A DNA stretch of 64,000 bases from Heterocephalus glaber (GCF_000247695.1 NW_004624781.1:14389317-14453316), one strand, 5' to 3'. Shown: positions 48,830 through 61,093, counted from the first letter of the stretch. Notes: generated by a model not told the origin, from the sequence alone. Translations and numbers: made by a program.

Positions 48830-48960
48830 ATTTTTTTTTTCCCAGATTAGGGTCTTGCTATGTTGCCTAGGCTGGTCTCAAACTCCTGGACTCAAGTGAC
48901 CCTGACTCAGCCTCCCAAGTAAGCTGGACTTCAGGTGCATATCAATGTGCCTGGCAAATT
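48830..48960 (-). mobile_element. B1/Alu-like 7SL SINE
   Basis: The antisense order is a T run, GGGTCTTGCTATGTTGCCTA, GGCTGGTCTCAAACTCCTGG, CTCAGCCTCCCAAGTAAGCT. Sense relative to TCF12. Confidence 0.9.
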
Positions 48961-49044
48961 TTTGTAGTTTGAAATGACCAGTGGTCATTTCTTCATCATT
49001 CTAAATTTAGCAGTAGTTTCTCCCATGCCCAGTATCTTGCTGGT

Positions 49045-49190
49045 TTTTATTTATTTAAAAAGTTATTTTTATTTTCTTGTGACAAGGTCTAACCTTGGAG
49101 CCTAGGTTGGCCTTGAATTCATACTGATCCTCCTGCCTCAGCCCCCAAGTGCTAGGACTACATGTGTGCACCACCACACCCAGCAAATTT
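49045..49190 (-). mobile_element. B1-type SINE
   Basis: The order CTTGTGACAAGGTCTAACCT, AGGTTGGCCTTGAATTCATA, CTCCTGCCTCAGCCCCCAAG, CATGTGTGCACCACCACACC is a diverged antisense B1. Confidence 0.9.
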
Positions 49191-49338
49191 TTTATTCCTT
49201 GAGACAGGGTCTTGCTATGGAGGTCAGGCTGGCTTTGAACTATGTAGCCCAGGCTGGCCTTGAACCTCTGGTGATCCTCTTGCCTCAGCCTTTCAAGTGC
49301 TAGGATTATAAGGATGCGCTACCACGTCTGGCTCTTAC
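49191..49338 (-). mobile_element. B1-type SINE with internal duplicated arm
   Basis: Antisense B1 with CTTGAGACAGGGTCTTGCTA, GGCTGGCTTTGAACTATGTA, CCCAGGCTGGCCTTGAACCT, GATCCTCTTGCCTCAGCCTT and GATGCGCTACCACGTCTGGC. The two GGCTGGC...TTGAAC arms show the internal duplication typical of rodent B1 units. Confidence 0.92.
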
Positions 49339-50047
49339 TGGGTTTAATCTGTTCTCCAGTTCTATAAAGAACTGAAGGTTATCAGGTGAAACCAGACAAC
49401 TACCTTTATGAAATTAACCACTTTCAGTTGTATTCTGAAGATCAAAAGAATAATCTTCCAACAAATAACAACTCCACCAGGAAGAAGGGTATGATGACTC
49501 ATCATTTAACATTTCTGCATTTGTTACAGTTCCTAGAGCAGGAGACGATGTGCTCAAATGGGGAAGGAGCTGTGTATCACAAACTGACACCTCTGACCCA
49601 AGTGGGGACACATGTGTCTCATGAGTGTGAAGGAGTCACGACAGAGAAGACCCAGACGACCAACGGGAAACTGCCTGATGATGCAGTCAGGCATGTCTGA
49701 GTAGGAGGGTGCAGCCGATGAGTGGGAGCAGAATGTTTTCTGGTAGATGAGCCATGGCCTTGTTTTCTCTCAGACTACAGTGACATTCATGAGGACATGA
49801 GATCCTGTTTCCTTATAAACCACAGGATACCAGCATACTTTGAAGAGAATAGTAATTTGGTTTAAAATGACACTAGCTCTGATTACACAAAAGCAAGGCA
49901 AACTATTGTATCTCAAATTACACATGACCTTTGCAAGGATCAATGCCCACCAGAGAATTCTGTTCCAAGGTTCTAACCCAACTAAAGATGGACCTTAAGT
50001 GATTTCTTTGTATTTTCTTCTCAAACCCACACTTACCTGGCTGATGT

Positions 50048-50212
<165 letters not shown>

Positions 50213-50572
50213 TCATCATTATGGTGATTAAGGTATGAATAAGGGACTGTAGGTCTTTAGCTGAGTAAGCTGCTGCTCTTCTTCTTTCTGTGGGGATCAT
50301 TGATCTCTGTGATTTCATTTGCATATAAGACAGCGAGCACTAAGTGAGCTTTCTTAGTGACCGCTCTTTCTTCATTTTCTGCTTATGATTTAGTCTTCTA
50401 GGGTTTTATTTGATCTAAATCAACATGTTACTCTTCACTTACACAGTTTGGTGAGTGCTGTTATCACTAAGTCTCCTCAGAGTCCTGTTAAGACATGGTG
50501 CATGAATTGGGATGAGGTATGATATCCTCCATGTACCCACAGGTGGCATCTGTGTTCTGTCTAGAGTTTTAT

Positions 50573-50670
50573 TCGGTTTTTTGTTGGTTTTTTTTGGTGC
50601 CAGGGATTGAACTTGGGACCTTGCACTTGCGAGGCAGGTGGTGGAACCACTGAGCTAAATCCCCGGCCCC
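50573..50670 (-). mobile_element. ID-like tRNA-derived SINE
   Basis: Antisense: T run, GGTGCCAGGGATTGAACTTG, CTTGCACTTGCGAGGCAGGT and CCACTGAGCTAAATCCCCGG. AGTTTTA flanks both sides as a short duplication. Confidence 0.92.
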
Positions 50671-51084
50671 AAGTTTTACTAGTTTTGAAAATGATAAAAT
50701 CCTCAGATAGTCTTCTGCAGGAAATGCACCAACTCAAAGGAGAGACAGCTGGTGCATGTCTTACTCTTCTCTACTTTGATGTATATGCAGAACAAGATGA
50801 CTGAGTTATTCTTTCCATCATGAGGTGTGACTAAGAGGGTAGTACAGACCTCTACTGCTTCTTACATAAGATAGCAAAGATTGTCTGCCTAGCATGCAGG
50901 AGGCCCTGGAAAGATCACAAAGAACAGAGACTGGATGGAACCTGTGATGCAGGCATTTTCAAAAGAAGTTAGAGAATGGATTATTACTATAAGAAATGAA
51001 GTTTTAAGCACAAATATCTAGCCTATCTGGGCATACATGTATATGCTTGTCTTCTGAGTTACTCATGATTTGTGTGTTAGGCCA

Positions 51085-51180
51085 GCTTTGGCAATTTAGT
51101 AAGACCGTGTCTCAAAAATAAAAAGGGCTGAGGATGTAGAGCGCATCCCTGTATTTGAGCCCCAGTACTGCAAAAAGAAA
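51085..51180 (+). mobile_element. Composite B1 + ID SINE, 5'-truncated
   Basis: A B1 3' part (GCAATTTAGTAAGACCGTGT, CTCAAAAATAAAAAGGGC) is joined to an ID-type part (TGAGGATGTAGAGCGCATCC, TTGAGCCCCAGTACTG). Confidence 0.8.
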
Positions 51181-51458
51181 AAATATCTAGCTGGTCACTG
51201 CTTTTGGTAGCCTTTTGTTTCTTACTGTGGTACAGGTTAAAAATTGTTACACATATTTTTCTAAACTGATTAAAAATGCTCTAATGAATAGAACACAGGA
51301 CAGCATTTAAAATTAAGGACAATAGTATTTTATATAAGTTATGTTGTTTTATGTTAGAGTTTCTTGAAATGTGAGCCTAGTTAAATGCATCACAGCCCAG
51401 CCTATATTTTAATGTTTCCTCTCTAAGCAAAGTAAAAATGTATTTGAATGTGTATATT

Positions 51459-51553
51459 CCTTTTTCTTTTTTTTTTTGGTACTCGGGATCGAACTTGGGA
51501 CCTTGCGCTTGCAAGGCAGGCACCAGAACCACTGAGCTAAATCCCCAGCCCTA
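51459..51553 (-). mobile_element. ID-like tRNA-derived SINE
   Basis: Antisense: GGTACTCGGGATCGAACTTG through CCACTGAGCTAAATCCCCAG. It is flanked by the 12-bp duplication AATGTGTATATT at 51447-51458 and 51554-51565. Confidence 0.94.
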
Positions 51554-52302
51554 AATGTGTATATTTCAGTATACACTTATAGTTCACATCTGGGTTTTTA
51601 AAAAGTAGATAAGGGACTTTATTATGGCAAACTCAACTGCTTCTATTAATATCACTGATGCATGGCGATCAAATTTCATTTTAGGGTTCTATTTTTTTTA
51701 AGTCTTTGCATTTATGAAATGACGTAAAGCCTGTACAAGTGTAAGAAGGATTAATGAAGAAAGACAGATAATTTCTTAGTTTATCAGGATGCCGAGTAGG
51801 TGAATGGCATGTTCATCACTATGCAAAGAAATAGTAAGAGCTGCTTTCTCTTTTTTGTAGTGTGAGGGATCAAACACAGGGCCAAAGAGCTGGTTTATCA
51901 ACAAACGTCTGTACACTTCTGATGAGTAAGAAGAATCTGTCTTCCACTAGGTGTCACAGCCCTATGGAGGCAATGGTCTCATTTATTGACTAATGAGACA
52001 AAAGAGAGCACAAATAAAGATGTAAAATGTCAAGAGGACAAAGAGAGAGCTGAAAATTTTTCAAGTAAAACAGCCTCACATTTTTGCTATCATGAAACAC
52101 TGCTCTTGACTGACTACGACTGTGTCACACCAGGATCTAAGTGGCAGTATTCAAAAACCTAGAAAGAAAAACAAAAAGCTGGAAAGGAACAGAACCAAAA
52201 GCAGAACAAGTGTTGACAAGATTTTGTAGATTCCTATAGTCAAAGAACTCTTATGGCTGGAAGAACAAGAATATTATAGCAGATCTAGAAAATATAAAGT
52301 AC

Positions 52303-52438
52303 ATTAAGTCCCCGACTTATGAACGAGTTTCATTCCAGGAGAACGTAAGTTAGATTCATTTCTAAGTCTGACAAAGTCTTATACAGTACACCCGTGAACG
52401 TTTGTGACTTGAATGTTCATAAGTCAGGGATCTACCTT
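52303..52438. mobile_element. Short palindromic DNA-transposon remnant (MITE-like)
   Basis: The left arm AGTCCCCGACTTATGAAC (about 52307-52324) is mirrored by the right arm GTTCATAAGTCAGGGA (52415-52430), about 136 bp end to end. The inner sequence has further self-complementary words (ACGTAAGTTAGATTC versus CATTTCTAAGTCTGAC). The 'cut sequence ACTTA(C/T)GAAC' ends are those of a known group of small mammalian DNA transposons; I cannot name the subfamily from memory with confidence. Confidence 0.7.
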
Positions 52439-53039
52439 ATATGAAGCTTTGATCCAAAAAAAAGCAAAGACTAGTACTGCTTTTATTCCTTGTGGTGTGT
52501 ATGACAGGCACACCACAGGCAGAAAGGTCTAATACAGATAGATGTTCAGTAGAAATCAGACACTACCTGCAGGGCATTTCCATTAGGAAAGTTCCATCTA
52601 CTGACTTCTGGTACAGCTGATGGACTTAGCAATAGTATAATACCATCTTCTCAACATGACAGAACAGAATTTTTTGCCTAATTCAATGGTCACTTGTAAA
52701 TTATGATGACTAGGCAAACGTTTATGTTACCATGACTATGTGGAGATACTTTCTGAATCAAGAATTTTACAGCGATTGTTTCCTTACTCATACAATGTTT
52801 CTTTTCTTATACTTCACAGCTGTCATTTTTTTTTTCACTTTTAGTAATGCTAATCTCCCTCCTCTCCTGCTCCAGTATCTAACAAGTGCCTATCAATGTA
52901 TTTCCTAAGACCCTAAGACCTAACACATCATACTGTCAATTAGCTCCACTTTCTTTCCCAGGAAACCTTTCTTCTACAGCTCAGGATCTTCTATTTTCAA
53001 GGGACTAGGTGTTTCTGTCTAGCACCTCCTGTAATGGGA

Positions 53040-53480
53040 CATCTTTTGGTTGCTCTACTGTGTTAGAGTCTTTGCTTCCTGGACCTCATACCTGTGTCTT
53101 TTGTTGATTATGTTCTTCCATGTGCTTAGTGAGATAGAATGTGTGGAAGGAAAATTTAAAGTCTCTGTATATCTGAAGTTTCTTTTATTTATACCTTTGA
53201 TTAACTGTCTGGCCAGGTATGGAATTCTAGGTTTGAAAAGTCTTTTCCTCAGCATTTTGAAAGTACTCTTCCATGATCTGGAATCCAGACCTAATGTTCA
53301 GAACTCTGATGCTATTCTGACTTGTTCCTTTGTCCTTGAACTATGTGCATTTGTCTCCAGAGGGTTTAGGACATTCTTTAAAATCCCCCCTGATGCTTTG
53401 AAATTTCATGATGTATTTTAGTTTCAGGTCATTTTTTAACCATTATATTTAGTACAAGATTGGATCCTCATCTTTGACTG
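53040..53480 (-). mobile_element. Old LINE fragment, antisense
   Basis: GGCCAGGTATGGAATTCTAG, GTTTGAAAAGTCTTTTCCTC, AGCATTTTGAAAGTACTCTT and TTGAAATTTCATGATGTATT follow the order of antisense ORF1-region sequence in old mammalian L1 elements. The open plus-strand frame across it (53050-53421) is therefore not a gene. Confidence 0.6.
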
Positions 53481-54409
53481 AGGACTTTCAGTACCCTGAT
53501 ATAAATAAGATAATCAGTACTTCAGCTACTTTTCCTCCTGCTGTGGGTTTCTGCTGTCTCACTGGATACTGTCTTCTCTCTCTTCTGTCCTTGTGGCTAA
53601 CATCATCTTTATTCGTTTCAGTGGGAATCAGGAAAAAGGGGATTATCAGTATATACAGTGAATCTAACAAGCTTGACAATCTTCTGGAGTGGGGTTTGGG
53701 ATTTTTCTTTTAAATTTGGAAATTTGAGAAACAAACAAACATAACAAAATAAAACAAAAAAACAAACCTCAGGGGATTCTGGGACCACCAAATTTGGGAA
53801 CAACTGTCCAAGCTGTTCTCTTTAGACTCATTTGAAGACCAGAAATAAAAACCTAACCATTCTCTTGCCCATAAATTATTACCAGAAGAGCTGATTGAGC
53901 TGAGCTGCGAGAGTCTAGAAGAGAAAATGTGACCACTGACTGAATCCCAAGTAAAGCTCTGAGTACACACTTGAAGACAACAAGTGCAATGTAGTAGGGA
54001 ATAGAAACACTAATGGTACTGTTGAAATTGTAATCATGATATTAGAAAGGCTTAAACTGGCAATGGCAAGAACCAGATGGGGTTGCTACGTGGGCACCAA
54101 AACACAAAGTGTGCCCTGGAAAACCTTGCTGTTTGGAAGAGAAACCACTCTTTTTTCCTTCTCCACATGACTGTTGGACCTGGGTTTGGCTGCTCCCTGG
54201 TATAAGCATTAATCCAGGGGTGACAGGTTGGGCTAGCCAGACTGTACTGGAGAGCCATCCTAAACCAGGAGCCAGAGAGTTCAGAGGATGCCCAAAGCGG
54301 GTCATGTAAACGAAATGTACGTCTTCGTAGAAACTGCTGGGCTCACGTACTGCAGGGATGAAGAAGTTCTCAAATGTAAACACCATACTGAAGCAACTCA
54401 AAACTGCTG

Positions 54410-54600
54410 GACATGGCTGGCTGTGGTGGTGCACACCTACGATCCCAGCACTCTGGGAGGCTGAGGCAGGATGATTATAAATTCAAGCTCAGCTTGGCTG
54501 ATTTACTGAGACCCTGTCTCAAAAAGGGGGTGGGGGGTGGAGAGGTAGCTCAGTGTGAAGGCCCTGGGTTCACTCTTCAGCAATGGGAAAAGAACACCAC
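54410..54600 (+). mobile_element. Composite B1 + ID SINE
   Basis: The B1 part (GGCTGTGGTGGTGCACACCT, GATCCCAGCACTCTGGGAGG, GAGACCCTGTCTCAAAAAGG) is followed by an ID-type part (GAGAGGTAGCTCAGTGTGAA, GGCCCTGGGTTCACTCTTCA) and an A-rich end. Confidence 0.88.
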
Positions 54601-55989
54601 CACCTCCACCCCCCCCCAACTGGAGATAAAATCCAGGAAAAGACATTGGCTACACCCAACTTCGAAGGTCCTGCCAAAGCTGTGCCTGTGCGAAGGTTCT
54701 ACCCGACGGCTCTCGGAGTACCATTCACGAGGTTGTTCACGAACTCCAGGACTACAAAATAAAGATGAAGGCTTTGTGCTACAGGCCCAGAGGAAGAAGT
54801 GGGAGAAGAGTAGGCTTTTCTGAGTATCGAGGCCATCCCTAATAAAGTCACAGTTCATTGTATTTGTTCCAACTCCAAACAGTGAAAGACTCCCTAGAGC
54901 TTTCAGAACTGTGTGAAAAGGTCAGAACCCATAATTGAGATGCGGAAATTAGCAGGCACTGGACAAGCCCTAATGCCATACGCTCTCTTAGATACAGCTT
55001 TTCTATTCCAGATGCCACCACTGGAAAGTTAAGTGTTACAAATGCGTAAGATCCACTCAGGATGGTGCAGCTCGTACCTTATTTTAAACACAGAACTATT
55101 CCTCATGTTAATGACTTGGATCTGAGTAGGTATCTCTGCTCTTCAAAAAGTTTCCCAAAACACAAATGATCCTGAATGTAGCTCTAATGTACTGTGGAAG
55201 GGAAAAGGTGTTGTGCTGGGATAAGTCTGGGACCCTGATGGGCAGGCAGTAACACTCTCACATCTCAGATGCAGGCAGCAACTTTAGCAGCACCTGGCTG
55301 TGTGGAGTCAGGTCGGAGGATGAGTGTACTTGGACTCCTGAGCACAGGTGCCTGGCTACCTTCTGAGCAGGACAATGGGTGTCAGCTACGACACAAGAAG
55401 AAAACCTGTCTGGTAGAGTGATAGTGGCTCAAGGAACTGCCACTCCTGTTACAGATGAGTGAATGGGCAACAGCCTCTTTATGAGCATTTCAAGGGAGCC
55501 TGTATCTCCTTCAAGATTAAGTTTCATTAACATTTCCCTCTACAGATACTTTAGGGTTTTATAATAAGACCAGCAATTATCTGGTTTTAACAACAGGTTG
55601 GTTATCCATAAAACAAGATACACATCACCCTTACATGCTAAATATATTGGAGAGAAGTAGATGGGTGAATAAACTACTACTATCTGTTTTTTCTGAAAGT
55701 TTGTTCATGTTCTCTCTGATTTCCTAAGCAACCCCCCCACCCCTAATCAGTACTGAGAGCTCATGGTTGGAATTTTCAGCAGCTGCTAATTCCTACACTT
55801 TTATGAATCTTTTCCAAGTAAGGTCTAACAGAAATGTTCACAAAATAAGAAAGAATTGCTCTCAGTGAAGAAAGACTACCTGTAGGGCCAGGAACTCAGG
55901 GTGCCATTTATGAACTCCCTGCAACAGAGCTCGGGATAAAGAGTTTAAACACTGATAAGATATGTAGGTGTCTGCCAAAATATAAGCTT

Positions 55990-56100
55990 AATGGTGGAAC
56001 CTCTCAAAGGCAGGAAGCTTCTATTACTTGATGACCAGGATCTGGGATACAGTTGGCTGGCACAGACAAGGTATGTGATAAATGAAGGTTAAACAAATGA
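55990..56100 (+). mobile_element. L2-like LINE 3' end
   Basis: CTCAAAGGCAGGAAGCTTCT, GACCAGGATCTGGGATACAG and GGCACAGACAAGGTATGTGA, then TAAATGAAGG, follow the word order of the L2 3' end (a 'GGGCAGGGACTGTGTC ... TAAATGTTTG'-type sequence). Strongly diverged. Confidence 0.5.
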
Positions 56101-56719
56101 AGTTTTAAGACTTCTTCAAGATTTCAGTAACCTTCATAAAAAATAAAACAGGGCAGTGGCTGAAGTTAGCAGTATGTGAGCCTTTACAAGTCACACTCTG
56201 GCCATCAAAGACAGACACACATGCCAGCGCAGGTCAGCTGAGAACATGGCATTCAAAACTAGGGCCAGCAAAGAAGCCCAAGACCTTACTGACAATGGCT
56301 CTTTACATCTGGCAAAGCCTTCAGGAGCCACACTTAGGCATCCTATTAACCAGCAGGGCTGTGGAGGTGCTCTACAGTAGAGCAAGTATGGAAAAGCAGG
56401 GAGACAGGAAGGAGCAGGGAGGAGGACAGGCCTGGGTAGGGAAACACAACAGAGAGAGAGCAGAGTCGAGCAGCAGGTGGAATTGCCTGTTTTCCACATT
56501 GTTTTGGAGACCTGCTTACTGGTCTGTGAGAAGCAATGAGCCTACAGATACTGACCAAGACAGTGAGACAGAGAAGAGAACTATAGGAAAAACTGGATCC
56601 TGACGATAGCATGGGAGCAGTATTGGCAGAACTTATAAGCTACACAAGTAGGGAGCAACTGGAAACAGAAATGTCTGCCAACTTGTGGGCACAGTGGTTG
56701 TCTATCTCTGCTGGATCTA

Positions 56720-57019
<300 letters not shown>

Positions 57020-57247
57020 TTATGATGTACAAAGATGGAAGTAAAAATTCCTAAACACTATTAATAGCTTCACTTAATATGACTGTATTTCTTTCTAGTG
57101 TTTCTTTAATACACATATATAATCATATAGTTGAAATTATACTACATACATTTTAATGTATTTTTCACTGCACATTTTAGCATGAAGATATCTCCATGCT
57201 AGTGAAGCTCTTCATGAATACAGTATCAACCACACAATATTCTAGCA

Positions 57248-57408
57248 CCTTGACACACAAAATGTGGTCCACAGATCAGCAGCCTTACTGTAAGCCTGTT
57301 TAAAGACAGACAGACTCTCACACTCTACCCCAAACATATTGGTTCAGAAGTTGCATTTTAACAAGACCCCTAGTTGATTCACCAGCACAATAAAGTTTGA
57401 AAGCACAG
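57248..57408. mobile_element. hAT-type DNA transposon remnant (MER20-like)
   Basis: ACAAAATGTGGTCCACAGAT near one end and AATAAAGTTTGAAAGCACAG at the other, with TTGCATTTTAACAAGACCCC and TAGTTGATTCACCAGCAC between, follow the antisense MER20-type order. Near-identical 8-bp flanks TTCTAGCA (57240-57247) and TTCTAGTA (57409-57416) fit the 8-bp duplication made by hAT transposases. Confidence 0.78.
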
Positions 57409-57899
57409 TTCTAGTACAAGGGGTTTCATACTTTGATCAACCTAGGTAGGCTCTTGAATATATTGTGGCAGTCATGTGGTCAGATTAAGAGAAGCATGTC
57501 AGAAAATGGCCATTTTTTTCCTAGATAGAAATATTATCATCAGTAAAGATAAATATGAAATATGGGAGAACTGGAATACTTTTTGTGAAGGACAAACTGG
57601 CAAGATAAATTTGAGACCTTAAAATGTTTATTACTTCTTGACTGGCAATTCCAACTTTTAGAAATTTTTCCTAAGGATAACTAGAGATGTAGATGTAAAT
57701 TCTTTTTCTTTTTTCAGAAAATAGTTTTAATGAAAGCATGTTACAGTACCTAGGCTGATAAATAATGAGATTATTATTTTTATTTTCATTTAATACATGT
57801 GGCTATTAATAAAGAAAATAAAAAGCATTCTATGGAAAAAATTTCATAACAAAGTAATCAGAGAATAACAATAGTTAATACACTGTGTACTATGATTTT

Positions 57900-58022
57900 T
57901 AAACATTTAATTATTTATTTTTTACTTTTTGAGATAGAAGTAGTCCGGGCTGGCCTTGAACTCACAGTGATCCTCTTGCCTCAGCCTTCTGAGTTATTAC
58001 AGGTATGCACCACCATGCCCAC
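57900..58022 (-). mobile_element. B1-type SINE
   Basis: Antisense: TTTTTGAGATAGAAGTAGTC, CGGGCTGGCCTTGAACTCAC, GTGATCCTCTTGCCTCAGCC and GGTATGCACCACCATGCCC. Confidence 0.9.
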
Positions 58023-58049
58023 TCTATGATCTTAAAAGAATGGCCAAAA

Positions 58050-58168
58050 TGTGGCAGGTGTTGTGGTACATGCCTGTAATCTCAGTTCTTGGGAAGCTGA
58101 GGCAGGAGGATTGCTATGAGTTCAAGGCCACCTTGGCCTACACAGTGAGTTAAAAAAAAAAAAAAGGG
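58050..58168 (+). mobile_element. B1-type SINE
   Basis: GTGGCAGGTGTTGTGGTACA, GCCTGTAATCTCAGTTCTTG, GCTGAGGCAGGAGGATTGCT and CCTACACAGTGAGT, then an A-tail. Confidence 0.93.
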
Positions 58169-58249
58169 TCAAAACGTTACTCAGAGTAAAAGTCATAGAC
58201 AAAAAAGAAAAAAATCTCTCCTACAAAAAAGAAACGAACAAATAGCACA

Positions 58250-59010
58250 ATCCATAATAGCTAGATTTTAGAAACAGTGTATATGTCCATCAAGAAATGA
58301 ATGTGTAAAGAAAATGTGTGATTTATACACAAAAGAAAGATAAACTTGAGGCATCTGTAGGCAAATGGGTGCAACTTGAGAACAAGATATTAAGTAAAAT
58401 AAGACACTGAGCTTAAATATCGCAATGGTTTCTCTCATATGAAAAACTCAAAATATGCAATTCCCCAAATTCTGTCCTGTTGTTTTAAAATTATTTCAAT
58501 GTATCTGCTAATTTGTTTCATTTGTACTACTAGTTTCTCTTAGTTCATTGCACACAGAAATTTATGTAAAGGAAATTTACCACAAAATTATTTACATTAG
58601 TAACATACTAGAGTCCAAAATAATAGGAGACTGGTTAAATAAGCCACAGTACTTGAGACAATGGATTACCATGTAGTCTCTAAAGCTAAAGTTGCAGATT
58701 ATGCCAAGTAAAAGAAGCCGGCCATGAAAGACTACTGTATGATTCCATTTGCACGGATTTCTAGAAAAGACAAAGCTCTGGTAACAAAATGATCCATGAG
58801 TGCCAAGGGTGGGAGAGGGGGAAAGGGGTTGACTGCGAAGAGGAAATTTTCTGGGGCAGTGAAAATATTCTGTATCATCAAAATGGTGGTGGTTATGTCT
58901 TTTGCAGTTGTTAAAAGGAAAAATATAAAAATTTTAGGTATATATTTAATATACATTTTGTCAAAGGACAAAATTAGTACACTTAAAATTTTAAGTTTTA
59001 TTACATAGGA
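58250..59010 (+). mobile_element. Two LINE-1 3' fragments in series
   Basis: The first (58250-58455) resembles the 3' end of copy 1, with TATGTCCATCAAGAAATGAA and AAATATCGCAATGGTTTCTC. The second (58560-59010) is an older L1M tail, with AATAGGAGACTGGTTAAATA, ACTGTATGATTCCATTTGCA and GGTTGACTGCGAAGAGGAAA. Neither has coding potential. Confidence 0.7.
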
Positions 59011-59499
59011 ATTAAGATTCAATAAAGCTGGCCCCAAACAAAAACAAACATGTTGCAGAAAATACTTAGGACAAATGAAAAAGCTAAAAATACACTGTTT
59101 AATGGAAAAAACCTGAAATTATGAAATTTATGTCTGGTTTAATTCTAATTTGAAATGTACTTATGGAAAGAGTCCTTAAAATATAAACAATGGATTAATT
59201 CTGGCTAGTAAGATTTCTTGCGATTTTTGTGTTTTTCTGGATTTTCCAAATGCAAAGAGACTACATAATCAGAGAAATAAAATGTGAGGAAGATGCTTTA
59301 CAGTAACTTTCAGAAAGTTCTATTCCTACTTCAGAAATAAATTACTAAGCACAGGTTCCCAAAAGCTTGAAATAATGTGCACAAAGAAGAGATGTTTTCA
59401 CCTCTTCTCTAATACTTCATTATTCCACAAAGAAGTATACAATAGATTCTTATTAGCTATTCAAGAATTACATAAATGCATTCTTTTGATAATACAGAG

Positions 59500-59695
59500 T
59501 CGCTGGCTTTTTAACTCCAATGGGGGCTTCAATCATCTGGTCTAAAGGTGTCCAAACTAAGCTACTTGCTAGGCTTTCCAGGGACACAAAAGATACAGCT
59601 TCATAGGTCCATTAGTAGAGAGGCTGGACCCAGGCACTTGTGTTCCTAAAATGTCCCAGGGGTCTGTGCAGATGGTTTGAGAACCCTGAAAAACT
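59500..59695. mobile_element. Possible hAT-type (MER20-like) remnant
   Basis: TCTAAAGGTGTCCAAACTAA at one end and CAGATGGTTTGAGAACCCTG at the other, with GGCTGGACCCAGGCACTTGT between, resemble a diverged MER20-like element. Confidence 0.5.
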
Positions 59696-59819
59696 GAGAA
59701 ATCAGTTACCTTCTTGGAATCACACAGCTAACTAGTTGGTGGCATAGCAATGGGAAACCAGGTCAGTGCTCAACAGAAGCAAACCTACAACACATACTAA
59801 CTCTACCATCACAGTGTTA

Positions 59820-60060
59820 GCCATAATGCCTTTAGTCATTGCTTACTGTATGCCAGTGTGCAAAGGGTTTCACATGCATCATTTTCAGGTTATTCTCACA
59901 AGAATATGATCATAAAGCCTCCTTTTAGAGGAGGAGGAACTGGTCTCAAAGAGCTTTGATCCCTTGTCTGAGGTCAGTAGTAGGTGATGGTGCCATGATT
60001 TAAACCCAAGTTAGCCTGACTTTGTCCAAAGGTGATGCCAGTAACCTATTAATTAGTATT
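59820..60060 (-). mobile_element. MIR SINE
   Basis: Antisense MIR: GCTTACTGTATGCCAGTGTG, AGGTTATTCTCACAAGAATA, GAGGAGGAGGAACTGGTCTC, CCCTTGTCTGAGGTCAGTAG and TTTAAACCCAAGTTAGCCTG. Confidence 0.9.
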
Positions 60061-60094
60061 AACCTATTCCACTCTCTCCCAATTTCTGATGACC

Positions 60095-60290
60095 CATAAT
60101 ATGGGCTGGCAAACCATAGCCTGTTTTTCTAACTGAAATTTTTCTGGCCCAGCCATGCTCACTGCTTCTGCACTCTCTTGGGCTGCATGGCAGAAACCAG
60201 GACCCGTGACAGAGACTCATGGCCCACAGAGCCTACAGTACTCACCACCTGACTCTTCACAGAGAAAGCTTCCTGACTCTTGATGTGGAA
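60095..60290. mobile_element. hAT-Charlie (MER1-type) remnant
   Basis: GGGCTGGCAAACCATAGCCT and GTTTTTCTAACTGAAATTTT match the end of MER1-type elements ('GGCAAACTATGGCC'). The rest is degraded, so the right edge is uncertain. Confidence 0.55.
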
Positions 60291-60554
60291 GTAGAGATAT
60301 ATGAGAAGGAAACACACAAATGACTTCCCTTAAAATTCTTTCTGAATAAAACTAGTTAAAAAGGCCTCAAAGAAGTGGCCTCTGGATTCCATTACCTTGT
60401 TTTTACTTCCTTATTTACATTCCTCAGTTGAGTAAAATGAATTAAAATGACAGCATCAGGATCTTAAGAATTTATTTTTCCCAAGAGAAAATGCTTAGCT
60501 ACTGAAAACAGCAAGAATGTCAAAAGGCAAAAGGACACCTTTAATGTATGTGAA

Positions 60555-60738
60555 TGAAGTCAGGTGTGATGGTGCTCACCTGTAATCTCAGCACTCTGGG
60601 AGGCTGAGGGAGGAGGATTTCAAGTTCAAGCCCAGCCTGGGCAATTTAGCGAGACCCTGTTTCAAAGGGGAAAAAAAAAGCTGGGAGGTATCTCAGGGTG
60701 AAGGCCCTGGGTTCAATCCTTAGTACCAGAAAAAAAGT
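60555..60738 (+). mobile_element. Composite B1 + ID SINE
   Basis: The B1 part (CAGGTGTGATGGTGCTCACC, AATCTCAGCACTCTGGGAGG, AGCGAGACCCTGTTTCAAAG) is joined to an ID-type part (GCTGGGAGGTATCTCAGGGT, GAAGGCCCTGGGTTCAATCC) and an A-rich end. Confidence 0.92.
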
Positions 60739-61093
60739 ATATGCATGGTAGAAAGGACTATGCTACTTCTTTTAGTCATATCTACCATACTCACTGTAAA
60801 TTGTGCACCATAATACATAAAACGTTTTAAACATAAATATCTGTATGTCATGTATACATATTATTGGCAAATGGATACATGTACCAAGAGACAAATACTA
60901 TAAGAAATCATCTTAATTTTAATTAGAAGTAGAATAAAAATCTGAAGAATCTGGAAATCATCTGAAACTAATGTACTACGAACTTTTATTCATACTTAAA
61001 AGCAAGGTCAAGTCCAATTTCTAGAAAACTTTACTTGACAACTTCCGTTTACTTGGGGTTCTTTTTCCTATTTTTTTTCAAATTATTGTTTAA

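Larger units (their letters stand above)
45195..50047 (-). other. TCF12: Inferred 3' untranslated region of TCF12
   Basis: It begins directly after the TAA stop of TCF12 at 50048-50050. The far end is inferred from an AATAAA hexamer on the minus strand at 45214-45219 followed by a T-rich stretch. The TCF12 mRNA in mammals has a multi-kilobase 3' UTR, so this length is plausible, but an earlier AATAAA at 46686-46691 could also be used. The region holds a Tigger-type transposon (47628-48172), an ID SINE (48212-48294) and three antisense B1 units (48830-49338). The stretch 45.2-47.6 kb appears free of recognisable repeats. Confidence 0.5.

Noticed and set aside
53050..53421. 123-codon open frame with hydrophobic stretches
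   Set aside because: The DNA follows an old antisense LINE sequence and sits inside a TCF12 intron.
56191..56612. Overlapping open frames next to the bHLH exon
   Set aside because: Not in phase with TCF12 splicing and without recognisable sequence; intronic.
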